In this document: positions 35,891 to 46,900 of the stretch, in pieces
Numbering within the stretch: the stretch's first letter is position 1
Layout of the letters: each line of letters begins with the position of its first letter
DNA from: Fratercula arctica
Taxonomy: Eukaryota; Chordata; Aves; Charadriiformes; Alcidae
NCBI GenBank assembly: GCA_947846985.1
Contig: CANTUZ010000005.1
Span: 2,356,001 to 2,420,000, forward strand
DNA length: 64,000 bases
Direction of reading: 5' to 3'
The notes under the pieces: model-generated
The model's database searches: none
The model's input: the letters and a program-made list of their open reading frames with translations, nothing else
What the model was told of the DNA's origin: nothing
Program-made: the position numbers and the translations under genes

Positions 35891-36945
35891 GCCACCCCGT
35901 GGTAACCCCCCACAGGATGCCTTCTGCCCCACAGATTACACCCCACTGCCCCCCAACACAGCTGTTCCCATCACCTGGGCACTGTCACCCACCCTCCCCC
36001 TGCCCCGACACATGCACCCTGTGCCTTCCGCACCCTCTTCCCATGCCAACTGGGGGGACTGGTCCTCGCCACTGGGAAGGTGGGAGAATGACAGGGTGCC
36101 CGATTTGGGGTGCACCCCCAAAGGTGAGCCGTGGCTGTGGGGCGGGGAAGGACAGGAGAGCAGCAGAGCGTGACAGAGAGGGGACACGAGAAGGGACGTG
36201 GGATGCCCTGCGGCGGGCTGAGGGGACAGGAGAGGGGCCACGGGTTGTCCCCAGCGCCACTCACCACTGAGCAGGTCCAGGGTGTCGGTGAAATCCTCAC
36301 CAGAGTTGGGATGCAGCTGGGTGAGGGTGGGCTGGATCACATCCGTGTTGCCCTGGTGAGCGGCGTGGACTGGCCACCGGATGCTGCTGGCCACCAGACA
36401 CCCCATGCCAGGCACAGAAAGGGTGAGACATGCTGGTGAGCCCAGATCCAGAAGCCGGTGGCTGCCGGGACTCCCAGTAACACCAGTGGGACTGGTCAAG
36501 CTGGGAGAGGGGAGCCCTTCGGACAGTGAGCATGGGTGTAGACGCTGCTGGTTCGTCCTCCGTCTCCAAAGAGGAGCCGTGACACAAGTCACTGCCCATC
36601 TGGGTGCCCGCAAAGGTGGCACAGAGATGGCAGTGCCACCAGCCCCTGCCCTGACGTGGCTGCCCATACCCTGGGGTAACACAAGGGAGGGAGGGGGGGT
36701 CATGGTGGCCAACGAAGCTGGAGAGCCAGGGACAAAGGTGTCCCCAGGCTGTCAGGGGCTTGGCTGGAGCATGCCATCGCCGGTTGGTCTGGGTGGGGGG
36801 TGTGTTGGGAGCTGCAGTCCTGTCGGGGGCTGGGGGGCTGCAGGGGGCTCACCTCTAGACCTCAGTCTCCAGCGCCACCAAGTTGCAGGTAGGATTTCTC
36901 CTCTTCTCTACGTCTGTGGGAGAAGGGAAGAGGGATGAGCCTCCC

Positions 36946-37507
36946 ATTCGTAGAATCGTAGAATGGTTTGGGTGGGAAGGGACCTTAAAGCCCATCCAGT
37001 GCCACCCCCTGCCCTGGGCAGGGACACCTCCCACCAGCCCAGGTTGCTCCAAGCCCCGTCCAACCTGGCCTTGAACCCCTCCAGGGATGGGGCAGCCACA
37101 GCTTCTCTGGGCAACCTGGGCCAGGGGCTCACCCCCCTCACAGCAAACAATTTCTTCCTAATATCTCATCTAAACCTTCCCTCTTGCAGTGGAAAACCCT
37201 TCCCCCTCATCCCATGGCTCCCCTCCCTGATCCAGAGTCCCTCCCCAGCTTTCCTGGAGCCCCTTGAGGGACGGGAAGGGGCTGGAAGGTCTCCCCGGAG
37301 CCTTCTCTTCTCCAGGCTGAACCCCCCCAGCTCTCTCAGCCTGTCCCCACAGCAGAGGGGCTCCAGCCCTCGGATCATCTTCGTGGCCTCCTCTGGCCCT
37401 GCTCCAACAGCTCCGTGTCCTTCTGCTGTTGGTGGCCCCCCAGCACTGCAGGGTGGGTCTCACCAAAGGGGCAGAATCCCATCCCTCACCCTGCTGGCCA
37501 CATTCCT
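36946..37507 (-). mobile_element. CR1 LINE, 5'-truncated 3' end
   Basis: The left edge carries tandem TCGTAGAA octamers followed by TGGTTTGGGTGGGAAGGGAC, the reverse complement of the CR1 3' terminus, then characteristic CR1 3' region sequence (CCTTGAACCCCTCCAGGGAT, GGCAACCTGGGCCAGGG, AATTTCTTCCTAATATCTC). Length about 560 bp, so 5'-truncated and without an intact reverse transcriptase frame, as usual for avian CR1. Confidence 0.92.
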
Positions 37508-37519
37508 AGGTAACCGCAC

Positions 37520-37898
37520 CAGGAATCCCATCTAAAGCTGACCTTAGTTGTCTGCAGAGTTGTTTTCGGCTCGAGTTCAGGCTGAAGTTCCAGCCTGTCC
37601 AACACAGCAGTGCAAAGAGCAGCCCTGGCCACCGGCCAGCCCAGGCGCATCACCATTGCGCTTATCGAAATGTTCCCAGGCACAGCAGAGCCAGACGATA
37701 AGCAGCAAAAGCAAGAAGCGGCCACTAACGAGCACTAGACTCTAATTTACAGTAAGGCAAGCAAGCCCCACGGCAAGTGTAGGAGCCTGCCGATTAATAA
37801 CTAAACAGCAATAACAGCTATAATTTCGATCTACCATTCCAATCAAGCCTGGCATTTTAACGGACCCTTTGAGCCCTACGTTGGGTGCAAAAAAGGAC
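37520..37898 (-). mobile_element. ERV internal remnant adjoining the LTR (degenerate)
   Basis: Moderately AT-rich sequence unlike its surroundings. Immediately next to the LTR, 37870-37888 reads on the minus strand as a decayed primer-binding-site-like CCCAACGTAGGGC, close to a tRNA-Lys-type PBS. No intact gag, pol or env frame is present. Its boundary with the CR1 fragment is uncertain. Confidence 0.45.
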
Positions 37899-38503
37899 TG
37901 TCGTGGTTTAACCCCCGCCAGCGGCTAGAACCACACAGCCGGTCACTTGCTCCCCCTTAAGTTGCGATGAGGGAGAGAATCAGAAGAGTAAAAGCGAGGA
38001 AAAACTCATGGGTTGAGATAAAGACAGTTGGATAGGCAGAGCAAAAGCCGCGCACACAAGCAAAGCAAAACAAGGAATTCATTCCCTGCTTCCCGTCGTC
38101 AGGCAGGTGTTCAGCCATCTCCAGAAAACTGGGCTCCATCATGCGTAATGGTGACTTGGGAAGACAAACGCCATCGCTCCGAACGTCCCCCTCCCCTTCC
38201 TTCTTCTTTCCCCACCTTTATACGCTGAGCATCACGTCATATCGCATGGAATATCCCTTTGGTCAGTCGGGGTCAGGTGTCCCGGCTGTGTCCCCTCCCA
38301 GCTTCTTGTGTCCCCCCCCAGCTTCTTGTGTATCCCCCCCCACCCCCCCTCCACTCACTGGCAGGGCAGCGTGAGGAGCAGAAAAGGCCTTGACTACTTA
38401 GCAACAACCAAAAACATCACACCATTCCCATTCCAAACCCAAAACAGCACTACAGCAACTGCTGGCAAGAAAGTTAACTCCATCCCGACTGAAACCATGA
38501 CCA
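37899..38503 (-). mobile_element. Avian-type endogenous retrovirus LTR (about 605 bp)
   Basis: On the minus strand it starts TGGTCATGGTTTC and ends GGTTAAACCACGACA (TG...CA). It contains a TATAAA box (plus coordinates 38217-38222, reversed) preceded by TGACGT, and downstream GAATTCCTTGTTTTGCTTTG and TTTATCTCAACCCATGAGTT, which I know from a common avian LTR family. It is a single, mutated LTR in the unassigned minus-strand unit. Confidence 0.85.
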
Positions 38504-38514
38504 TTTCCTTGGTA

Positions 38515-39020
38515 GTAATAGCAAAGACATCGAGTTTGGGTATGGATGAAACAACTGGGATCAATGGAAAAAAATTAATTAGGAGCAGGCTGTTCGGGTG
38601 GAGAAAGGAAGGTGGAAAGGTAGCAAAAAGGGCCCAGAAGTGGAAAAAAAATGGAGAATAAGGTATAAAATCAGGTAGAGGTCAGCATGGGGGGGGTGTC
38701 TTCTGATATTAGGGGTGCAGATGACTGCAGGTTGTAGTGCTGTCGACCTGCAGAGCCAGGTCTGGCGGGCACAGTCTCCCCTCCCAGGCCATCAGGACTC
38801 CCTTTCCCCCTCAAAGAGCGGGGAGGGAAGAGCGATAGAGCTGTCGTTCAACAGCAGTCCTGTGGGATTCACAAGATTAAGAGCCATAATTAGTCGCTTT
38901 GCTGCGTGCAGAGTCATTTAATCATAAATTAATAATAGGATGCGTTGGTTAATTATTTAGGTTATTGATTACTTAATTTATTAGCTCTCTAGCAGTTTGT
39001 TGCTTCATCAATAAAATGAA
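38515..39020. other. AT-rich stretch without recognised gene
   Basis: Base composition departs sharply from the GC-rich surroundings, especially 38870-39020 (many TTAATTA and TAATAA motifs). Probably decayed transposon or older intronic sequence. No open frame of note. Confidence 0.5.
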
Positions 39021-39233
39021 TCGGTTATATCCCAAGCCTGCAATCGAGCGGTGGAGAGCCGGAATCGGCAGTAACCCAGGCCACGTCCCAGGAGGGGGGC
39101 AAACGGGACAGGGTTGGGGGGCAGCCCACGGCACCGGGCCCACTCACATGGCAGGTCCTGAGCCCTCCAGATTGCCGCCTTCAGCCATATCTTGTCCTGT
39201 TGGAGGACCCTCAGGCCCTTGAACATCTTCCAC

Positions 39234-40429
39234 CTGGGGGACGCGAATCATCTGCTGGGAACAGCATGGCGGTATTTAGAGTGTGGACCCCCAAGAGGTA
39301 CGTGCCCTGCTCCCAGCCAACCCAGCGTCGTGCCCAGCAGGACCCTGGGGCTAGGAGGAGGGAAGCAGCCAGCAGAGGGTCCCCCAGGGGGGGCTCACCC
39401 CTCTTTCTCTGCCCTAATGCCCCCCCCCCCCCCCAGCTCCAGCTTTGTGCCACAGTCCCCCTGAAACCGGTGGCTGCCAACGCCATGGTCAAAGTCCCTC
39501 TACCCTGAGGCAGGTGCCAGCAGGGGATCCTGCAGACCCACTCAGTGCTGACGATGCCCTCCTGGCCTCCCTGGCAGCAACCGTCACAAAATCTGCTGGG
39601 GCACGGCATGCTGGAGTCCAGGACCCAGGCTGGTGGTGGGGAGGAAGAGAGAGGTTTCCAGGCTCCTTGTGGTGGCAGAGAGTTGGGAATGGGAGGTAGC
39701 AGAATCCACCCAAAGAGGACTCAAAGGCATGTGGTTGGTGAGCAAGAAGACCCCAAGCCATGGCAAAGTGAGGCTTCAAGAAGAAACAGGGTCTGTCTTA
39801 TCTCCAAAAGCACAGGCTGGAGCCCCTGCATGGCCCATGGCAGTGCTGCGGCCCCTCACTCCACCCTGTGGCCTGTATTTCCCTTCTGTCTCATGTCCCC
39901 CCGTGGGAAGGGGGGGGGTCTGAAGAGACTGGTGGCACTTCCACCCCGACGGAGCCCAGGTTGCTGCCGTGCCCTGCTGCCATCGCCCTGCAGAGCGGCG
40001 GCTGTGAGACGTGACTGACGGAGCAGAGCAAAGGTCGGGCTGCCGGCAGAGCCCAGCCCAGCTCTTGCTCAAGTCAGGTCTTTGCCGGTGGGCCACAAGC
40101 CAGCGAGGGCTCTGCCCACACTCCAGCAGCTCTCTGGGTGCCGAGTCCCAACATGGTGGGGGCTGTGGGGGGGGGGGGGAAGACTCTGGGATGGCTCCCC
40201 CCCAGGAGGAACACCAGGCTCCAGTCAGGACGCCGTTACTCAACACAGGCCCTCGCAGCCAGTGGCGATGTGTGACCTTTCAGTCTGTGCCTTTCCTCCC
40301 GCTATGGCCACAGTGGGCTGCCAGCTCCCTGCTCCGCTTCACTCCTCCGCCGCCGGTCCCCGGGGCTGCCCCAGTCCCGGTCGTTGGGCCTGCTCCAGTC
40401 CCCGGGCCTGCCGCGGTCCGGCGGCCTAG
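39234..40429 (-). other. Single-copy region, no gene assigned
   Basis: Probably the first intron(s) of the minus-strand unit. Minus-strand acceptors and short open frames occur around 39480-39610 (a cysteine-rich frame, SRFCDGCCQGGQEGIVSTEW) but no exon set with matching phases could be built. Confidence 0.35.
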
Positions 40430-40620
40430 GCCGCTGAGGCTGAGGCAGGCCTGCGCCCCGTTCCCATAGCAACCAGCAAGGCGCCCCGTACGCATGCGCG
40501 GCTCCCCACGCTCCGCGCGGAGCACGCTGGGGGCTGTAGTTTCCCTCCCGCGCCGCGGCCCGCACAAGATGGCGGCGGGATCTGGGGCGGGCCCTGCAGG
40601 CCGCGTGTTCACTCTGGCCC
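40430..40620 (-). promoter_or_regulatory. CpG-island housekeeping promoter
   Basis: Dense core-promoter motifs: CATAGCAACC (RFX half-site) at about 40466, GCATGCGC (NRF1 type) near 40493, GCTGGGGGCTGTAGTTTCC (on the minus strand ACTACAGCCCCCAGCGTGC, a ZNF143-like site) near 40528-40546, and AAGATGGCGGC (YY1) at 40565-40575. It starts about 90 bp beyond the SSH3 polyadenylation signal. It most likely serves the minus-strand unit to the left; a rightward transcript antisense to SSH3 is possible. Confidence 0.65.
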
Positions 40621-40706
40621 CTACTGACGGCAAGGCCCCACGCTCGTCCCCTCCTCCCCCGCGCCCCCCCGGGCAGGACCCATGCCGGGGGCAGCCATTT
40701 CCACAC

Positions 40707-40712
40707 TTTATT
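40707..40712 (-). terminator. SSH3 polyadenylation signal
   Basis: AATAAA on the minus strand, 219 bases after the SSH3 stop codon. The next minus-strand promoter begins almost immediately downstream. Confidence 0.85.
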
Positions 40713-40930
40713 CTCAGTGCAGGTGCAGTGAAGGGGTGTCAGTGGTGGAGGGGGGGAGGATGAGGCAGGGTCACCTCCGCCCCCCCCCACCCCGTAGTGC
40801 AGACAGTGTGTGGGAGGGGCGTGGCCACTCCCTGGCCACGCCCCCATCAGGGCTAGGCCCCGCCCCTTTCCCCATAGTGCTGGCCGTGGGGGAGGGGTGC
40901 TCTGCCCCATTAACGCCCCCCCCCACTGCG

Positions 40931-43900
40931 TTAGGGGGCGGGGGGCGGGGTTGGGGGGAGGCGAGGGGCGTGGTCATCGGTGGCGGTGGGCGGGGCGTCC
41001 GAGAGGGCGTGGTCACAGGCGGGGGCGGGGCCTCCATCCAGGCTGGCCTGGCGCACCACGCGGCGGGGCCGGGAGGAGGGACGGGGCCCCGTGGGGGCAA
41101 CCGCCAGCCCCTCCGTGGCCACCAACACCTGGAGAGGGGACACCATGACACAGGGGGAGGGGACTCAACCATGCCCCCCCCCCCCCCCCAATTCCCCCCC
41201 CTTCACTCACCTCCCCGTCCAGTGGCTCCTCCGGCAGCTCGGGGGGCTCGGGGGACTCCAGCTGGCTGATGCTCCGCATGACGGCGCAGAGGGAGATGCG
41301 GGGGCGGCGGGAGGCCCCCAGCAGCCCTGGCCCGCCGGCCTCCCCCGGGGACAGCGGGGACGACGGGGACAGGCTGCCCTCGTCCCCCTGGGTGACCTCC
41401 GGGCCCTCCTCAGGCGGGCCCGCCCGCTCGCTGGCCTTGGGCTCCCACAGGCTGCTGTGCCGGCTGCCACACACCCGCTGTCACCCGCTGGCCATGACCC
41501 CGGCCGCGCCCCGCGCGTGGGGACACGCCCATGACGGCAGAGGGTGGGGCCACCAATGCCACCAATGCCACACCCTGCACATCGGGGCGTGGCCATGGCA
41601 GACCCCGCCCACCACACTGGAGGGCGTGGCCATGGAAAACTACATCCACCATATCAGGGGGCGTGGCCATGGCAGACTACACCCACCACCCCCGAGGGCG
41701 TGGCCACGGAAGACCACACCCACTACATTGGGGCGTGGTCATGGAAGGCCACACCCACCGTTTCAGGGGGTGTGGCCATAACAGACCCCTACCCACCACA
41801 CCCAAGGGGCGTGGCCCACCACTGAGGGGCGTGGCCATGACAGCCCCCACCCACACTAGGGGGCATGGCCAGGGAAGACCCCACCCACCACACCCAAGGG
41901 GCATGGTCATGGAAGACCCCCATCCACCACACCCAATGGGGCGTGGCCATAACAGACCCCACCCATCTCACCCAATGGGGCGTGGCCTTGGCATGCCCCA
42001 CCCACCAGCTCATGGACCAATCAGACCCTACCCTGCCCAAGGAGGTGTGGTCACAGCAGGCCCCTCCCTCTCCCATCCGCAGGGGTGTGGCCACGGCAGG
42101 CCCTGCCCACCCCGGGGCATGTCCCACCCCTCGCCCCGCCCCTCGCCCCACCCACCTGGCCTGCAGGATGCCCTGGTAGAAGTCGAGCTGGCGCATGAAG
42201 CCGGGGTTGGGCAGGACGCCGGGCCGGACATGCCGGACGTGCCGCAGCGCCCGCTCCAGGGACCAGCCGAACTCCTTCATGGCGTAGGCCAGCACCGTGG
42301 CCGCCGAGCGGCTCAGCCCCATGCGGCAATGCACCAGCGCCCGGCCCCCGACGGCCCTGCGGCACCCGCATGGCTGCCACCCAGCTCCCGGGGCTCCCCC
42401 TCAGTCCCCGGTGTCCCCAGGGAGCCGCTGCCCCAAGGCTCCTCGTGTCCCCAGGGCATCAGTGCTCTAGGGCTCCCTGTGTTCCCAGGGTTATCCAAGT
42501 CCCCAAGGACCCCCTGGCCCAGGGCTCCCCATGTCCCCAAGGCTCCCTGTGTCCCCAGGGCTTCCCGTGTCCCCATGGACCCTGTGTCCCATGTCTCCAG
42601 TGCTACCACTGTCCCCAGTGTATCAGTGCCCCAGGGCTTCCCATGTCCCCAGTGCTACCACTGTCCCCAAGGACCCCATAACCCAGTGCTCCCATGTCCC
42701 CAGTGCTCCCTGTGCCCACAAGGAACCCCTGCCCCAGGGCTCCCCATGTCCCCAGGGCTCCCTGTGTCCCCATGGACCCTGTTCCCTGTGGTTCTCCTGT
42801 CCCCAGTGCTACCACTGTCCCCAGTGTATCAGTGCCGCAGGGCTCCCCATCTCCCCAGTGCTACCACTGTCCCCAAGGACCCCATGACCCAGGGCTCCCC
42901 ATGTCCCCAGGGCTCCCCATGTCCCCAGTGCTACCACTGTCCCCAAGGACCCCATGACCCAGGGCTCCCCATGTCCCCAGTGACCCCACACCCCAGGGCT
43001 CCCTGGTCCCCAGGTCTCCCAGTGTCCACAGGGACCCAATGCCCCAGCGCTCCCCATCTCCCAGTGCTCCCTCCCAGTGTCCCCCAGCACCTCAGGCATC
43101 CCAGGTATTGCCCCCCCCAGCCTGACTCTGGCTCCAGCCCCAAACCCTCCGTGCCCCCCATACCCTGTGCCCCTCTCGTGTCCCACCCCAATGCCCCCCA
43201 CCTCACTGTCCTCTGTGCCCCACTGACCGGACGCGGGAGAGGAAGAGGAAGGTGTCATTCCAGTGGGGCAGGAGCTGGGCCGTCTCCTCGTCGTACACCC
43301 GCACGTTCATGTAGGTGAACAACGCCGGGAAGAAGTTGTCGATCTCCCGCGCCACGTTCAGGACGTGGGTGACCCTGTGGTGCCGCGGGTTGGGGCTCTG
43401 CCCGTGCTCCATGGGCTGCCCCACAGTGCCCCAGGCCCACCCCACTGTGGGGCCACAGCCCTGCTGCACCCACCCTGACAAATGTCCCATGATCACCCCA
43501 TGCCCACTTCAATGGGTGTCCCACAATGACCCCATGCCCACCCTGTTGGGAGTCTCATGATGACCCCATGCCCACCTCAATGGGTGTCCCATGATGACAC
43601 CATGCCCACCCTGTTGGGAGTCTCATGATGACCCCATGCCCACCTCAATGGGTGTCCCATGATGACCCCATGCCCACCCTATCAGCCCACCCTGATGACC
43701 CCATAGGCACCCCACCGGGCCATCTCATGATGACTTCATACCTGCATCACCATGACACTCCATGATGACCCTGTGCCTACCCTACTGGGATACCCCAGAT
43801 GACGCAGTGCCACTCCACCATGTCACCCCTTGATGGCCCTCTGCCTGCCCCACCATCACACCCTAGATGACCCCATGCCACCCCACCATGACATCGCACG

Positions 43901-46900
43901 ATGGCCCTACGCCCACCCCACCATGTCATCCCATGATGGTCCTATGCCCCCCCCCACCATCACACCCAGATGGCCCAGTGCCACCCCACTGTGCCACCCC
44001 CAGATGTTCCTGTGCCACTCCATGCCCACCTGTTCTGTTGCAGCTCCTCCAGGTTGGCCGCGTTCCACTCGGAGCCCTGCGTGGTGGCAGCGGTGAGGGC
44101 TGGGGACATCCCTGCCCCCCCTGCCCCCCCTGCCCGCCCCGCTGCCCACCAGGTAGAGGTGTGGGAAGACGCGGGAGGGCCGGTCCATTTGCGCCAGCAC
44201 CAGCAGCATCTCGTTGTCGATGAAGTCCTTGTGCTGGGCCAGGCTGTGCCCTGTGCGTCGCTCCAGCTCCTCCCGCACCTGGGCACGGCCGCGGGGTGAG
44301 GGATGGCCGCCTGTCTGTCCCTCTGCCTGTCCCCCTGCCTGCGAGCCAGGCCCCGGGCCCGCCGGGAGCCCCCTGGCTTGGTGGCACCCACCTCCTTGGA
44401 GGTGACGCTCTCCAGGTCGGCAGTGGCCATGACGTCCCGCAGCAGCACCCTCACCGACTGCTCCGACAGCTCCGGCGCCGCTGGCCTGGCACCGGCGTCG
44501 CTGCATCACCTGCCCCGCCCGGGCCACACCCTGCTCCCAAGCCCCGCCCCCAAGTGCAAGCCCCGCCTCCCATTGGCTCTCCCCAAGATGGAAGCCCCAC
44601 CCAGTTCCTTCAAGGCCCGCCCCTCCATTGGCCACACCCTGCCCAGGCCCCGCCTCCTAAACTCCCAAGCCCCACCTCCCATTGGCCCTCCCCAAGACAG
44701 AAGCCACGCCCGGTTCAGTTAAGCCCCGCCCCTTGCCCCACCCACTCCATTAACCACACCCTGTCCAGACCCCGCCCCCTCCACTCCCAAGCCCCGCCTC
44801 CAAGCACAAGCCCTGCCTCCCCATTGGCCTTCCCCGAGGTGGAAACTCCACCCAGTTCCTTTAAGCCCCGCCCCCATTAGCCATACCCTGCCCAAACCCC
44901 GCCTCCTCCACGCCAAAGCCCCACCCCCAAGCACAAGCCTGATCTCCCATTGGCCCTCCCCAAGGTGGAAGCCCCGCCCAGTTCCTTTAAGCCCCGCCCA
45001 CCCCATTGGCCACACCCTGAGCCCACCCCCACCCCTCCCTGCAGAGCCCCGCCCCCACAGCCCCACCCAACCACCCCACCCCTTCACAAGCCCCGCCCCG
45101 CCCCCCCCTAGCCCCAGGAGCGGCGCTGATTGGCTGGCAGCGCGGTGGGCGGGGCATACCGGAGGGGCGTGGGCGAGGCGGGGCGCACCGACTCCAGGTC
45201 GGCCATGGCCAGCCACTCGTTGAGGCAGCTCTGCTCCGAGGCCACCACCGCCACGTAGCCGCCGGCCCAGGCCAGCGCCGGGCCCCCGGGGATGTGCCCG
45301 CCGCGGGAGGCCTCCTCGCAGGCGCGGTGCAGCTCCTGCAGCACGGCCCTGCCGCACACCACCTGCCACCACGCTCCTCCCCACCATCGGTGTCACCCAC
45401 CCCCCAGGTTTGGGTCATACCACCATCTGGGTGCCACCTGACCTCTCCCAGGTGCGCAGAGCATGGTCGGGTGGCCCAAACTCCCCCCATGTCCCCGTTC
45501 CCATGACTGTGCCCAGGTGCCCGTGGTGGTGTCCGCGTCCTGGCTGTGCCCACCTCAACCCTGCCCCTGATGGTGCCCACGTCCCTCGTCATCACACATG
45601 CCCACATCCCCACAGCAGTGCCCACGTCCCCCATGGTGGTGCCCACATCTCTTGTGCCCATAGTGGTACCCACTTCTCCTATGTCCATGATGGTGCCCAC
45701 ATCCCCCATGCTCAGGGTAGCAACCACATCCTCCATGGCCATGGTGGCACCACATCCCCCGTGCCCAGGGTGGCAACCACATCCTCCATGGCCATGGTGG
45801 TGCCCAAATCCCCTGTGCCCATGGTGGTACCACATCCCCCATGGCTGTGGTGGCATCCACATCCCCCATGGCCATGGCAGTGCTCACATCCCCTGGGCCC
45901 ATGGTGGTGCCCACACCCCCCATGCCCCCAACAGTGCCCATGTCCCCCGTGCCCACGGTGGTGTCCATGGTCCCCAAAGCCATGGTGGTACCTACATCCC
46001 CTGTGCTCATGGTGATGCCCACATCCCCTGTGGCCGTGGTGGTGCCCACATCCTCCATGCCCATCATAGTGCCCACATGCCCCATGCCCCCAGCACTGCC
46101 TGTGTCCCCCATGCCCATGGTGGTGGCCACATCCCCACATGACTGTGGTGGTTCCCACATCCTCCATGCCCATGGTGGTGCCCACCTCCCCCACATCCGT
46201 CATGGTACCCACATTCCCTGTGCTCATGGTGGTGCCCACATCCCCCAAAGCCATGGTGATGCCCATGTTACCTGTGCCCATGGTGGTGCTCATGTCCCCA
46301 TGGTGGTGCCCATGTTCCCCAAAGCCGTGGTGGTACCCACGTCCCCTGTGCTCATGGTGGTGCCCACATCCCCCAAAGCCATGGTGGTGCCCACATCCTG
46401 CATGCCCATGGTGATGCCCATGTCCCCTGTGTCCATGGTGGTGCCCATGTCCCCCATAACCATGGTGGTGTCCACATCTCCTGTGCCAACGTCAGTGCCC
46501 ACATCCCCCATGCCCACGAACACACTCGGGGCTCGCTCACCACATGGTCTGGACAGAGATGGGCTTGAAGATGCGGGTCTGTCCCCCCGACGTCACGCTG
46601 AACCCCCTGGACACCATCGGGGAGACATGTAGGTCGGGGTAGGCACCCCAGCCCTCCCCCCCGCAGGTCCCACCCAATCCCACCTTCATAAGCCCCTCCC
46701 CCTCCCAGAAGACCCCCCCTACCCCTTACCCATCGCCGTCGAGGAAGACCTGGGTGTCACTCCAGAGGGGCAGCACCATGCCCAGGGTGCAGCGGGTGGC
46801 CCTGGGGTGGGCAGAGGTCAGGAGGTGCGGCTCCCCCCCCACCTTTGCCACCCCCCCTGTGCCCCACTCACCCCTCGTGGGCGAAGTCCACACCCAGCAG

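Larger units (their letters stand above)
36265..39233 (-). other. Unrecognised minus-strand spliced transcription unit (candidate exons)
   Basis: Three candidate internal exons with good splice sites: A 39233-39148 (CCCCCAG/GTGG ... CCAT/GTGAGT), B 36913 to about 36852 (CTCCCACAG/ACGT ... AGAG/GTGAGC) and C 36352-36265 (CTCACCAG/GGCA ... CAGTG/GTGAGT). Joining A to B keeps one frame open, phase 1 to 1: MFKGLRVLQQDKIWLKAAIW in A, then YVEKRRNPTCNLVALETEV and a TAG in B (47 codons in all). C is open in one frame (TDVIQPTLTQLHPNSGEDF). I recognise no family. Promoter (40430-40600) and ATTAAA (35885) flank it, so the span is probably about 35870-40560. It may be a lineage-specific gene or a lncRNA; CR1 and ERV insertions lie in the A-B intron. 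Confidence 0.3.

Noticed and set aside
40494..40763. Plus-strand ORF starting MAAGSGAGPAGR at the YY1 site
   Set aside because: ATG is part of the YY1 motif AAGATGGCGGC; the frame becomes low-complexity and overlaps the SSH3 3' end. It cannot be excluded as an antisense transcript.
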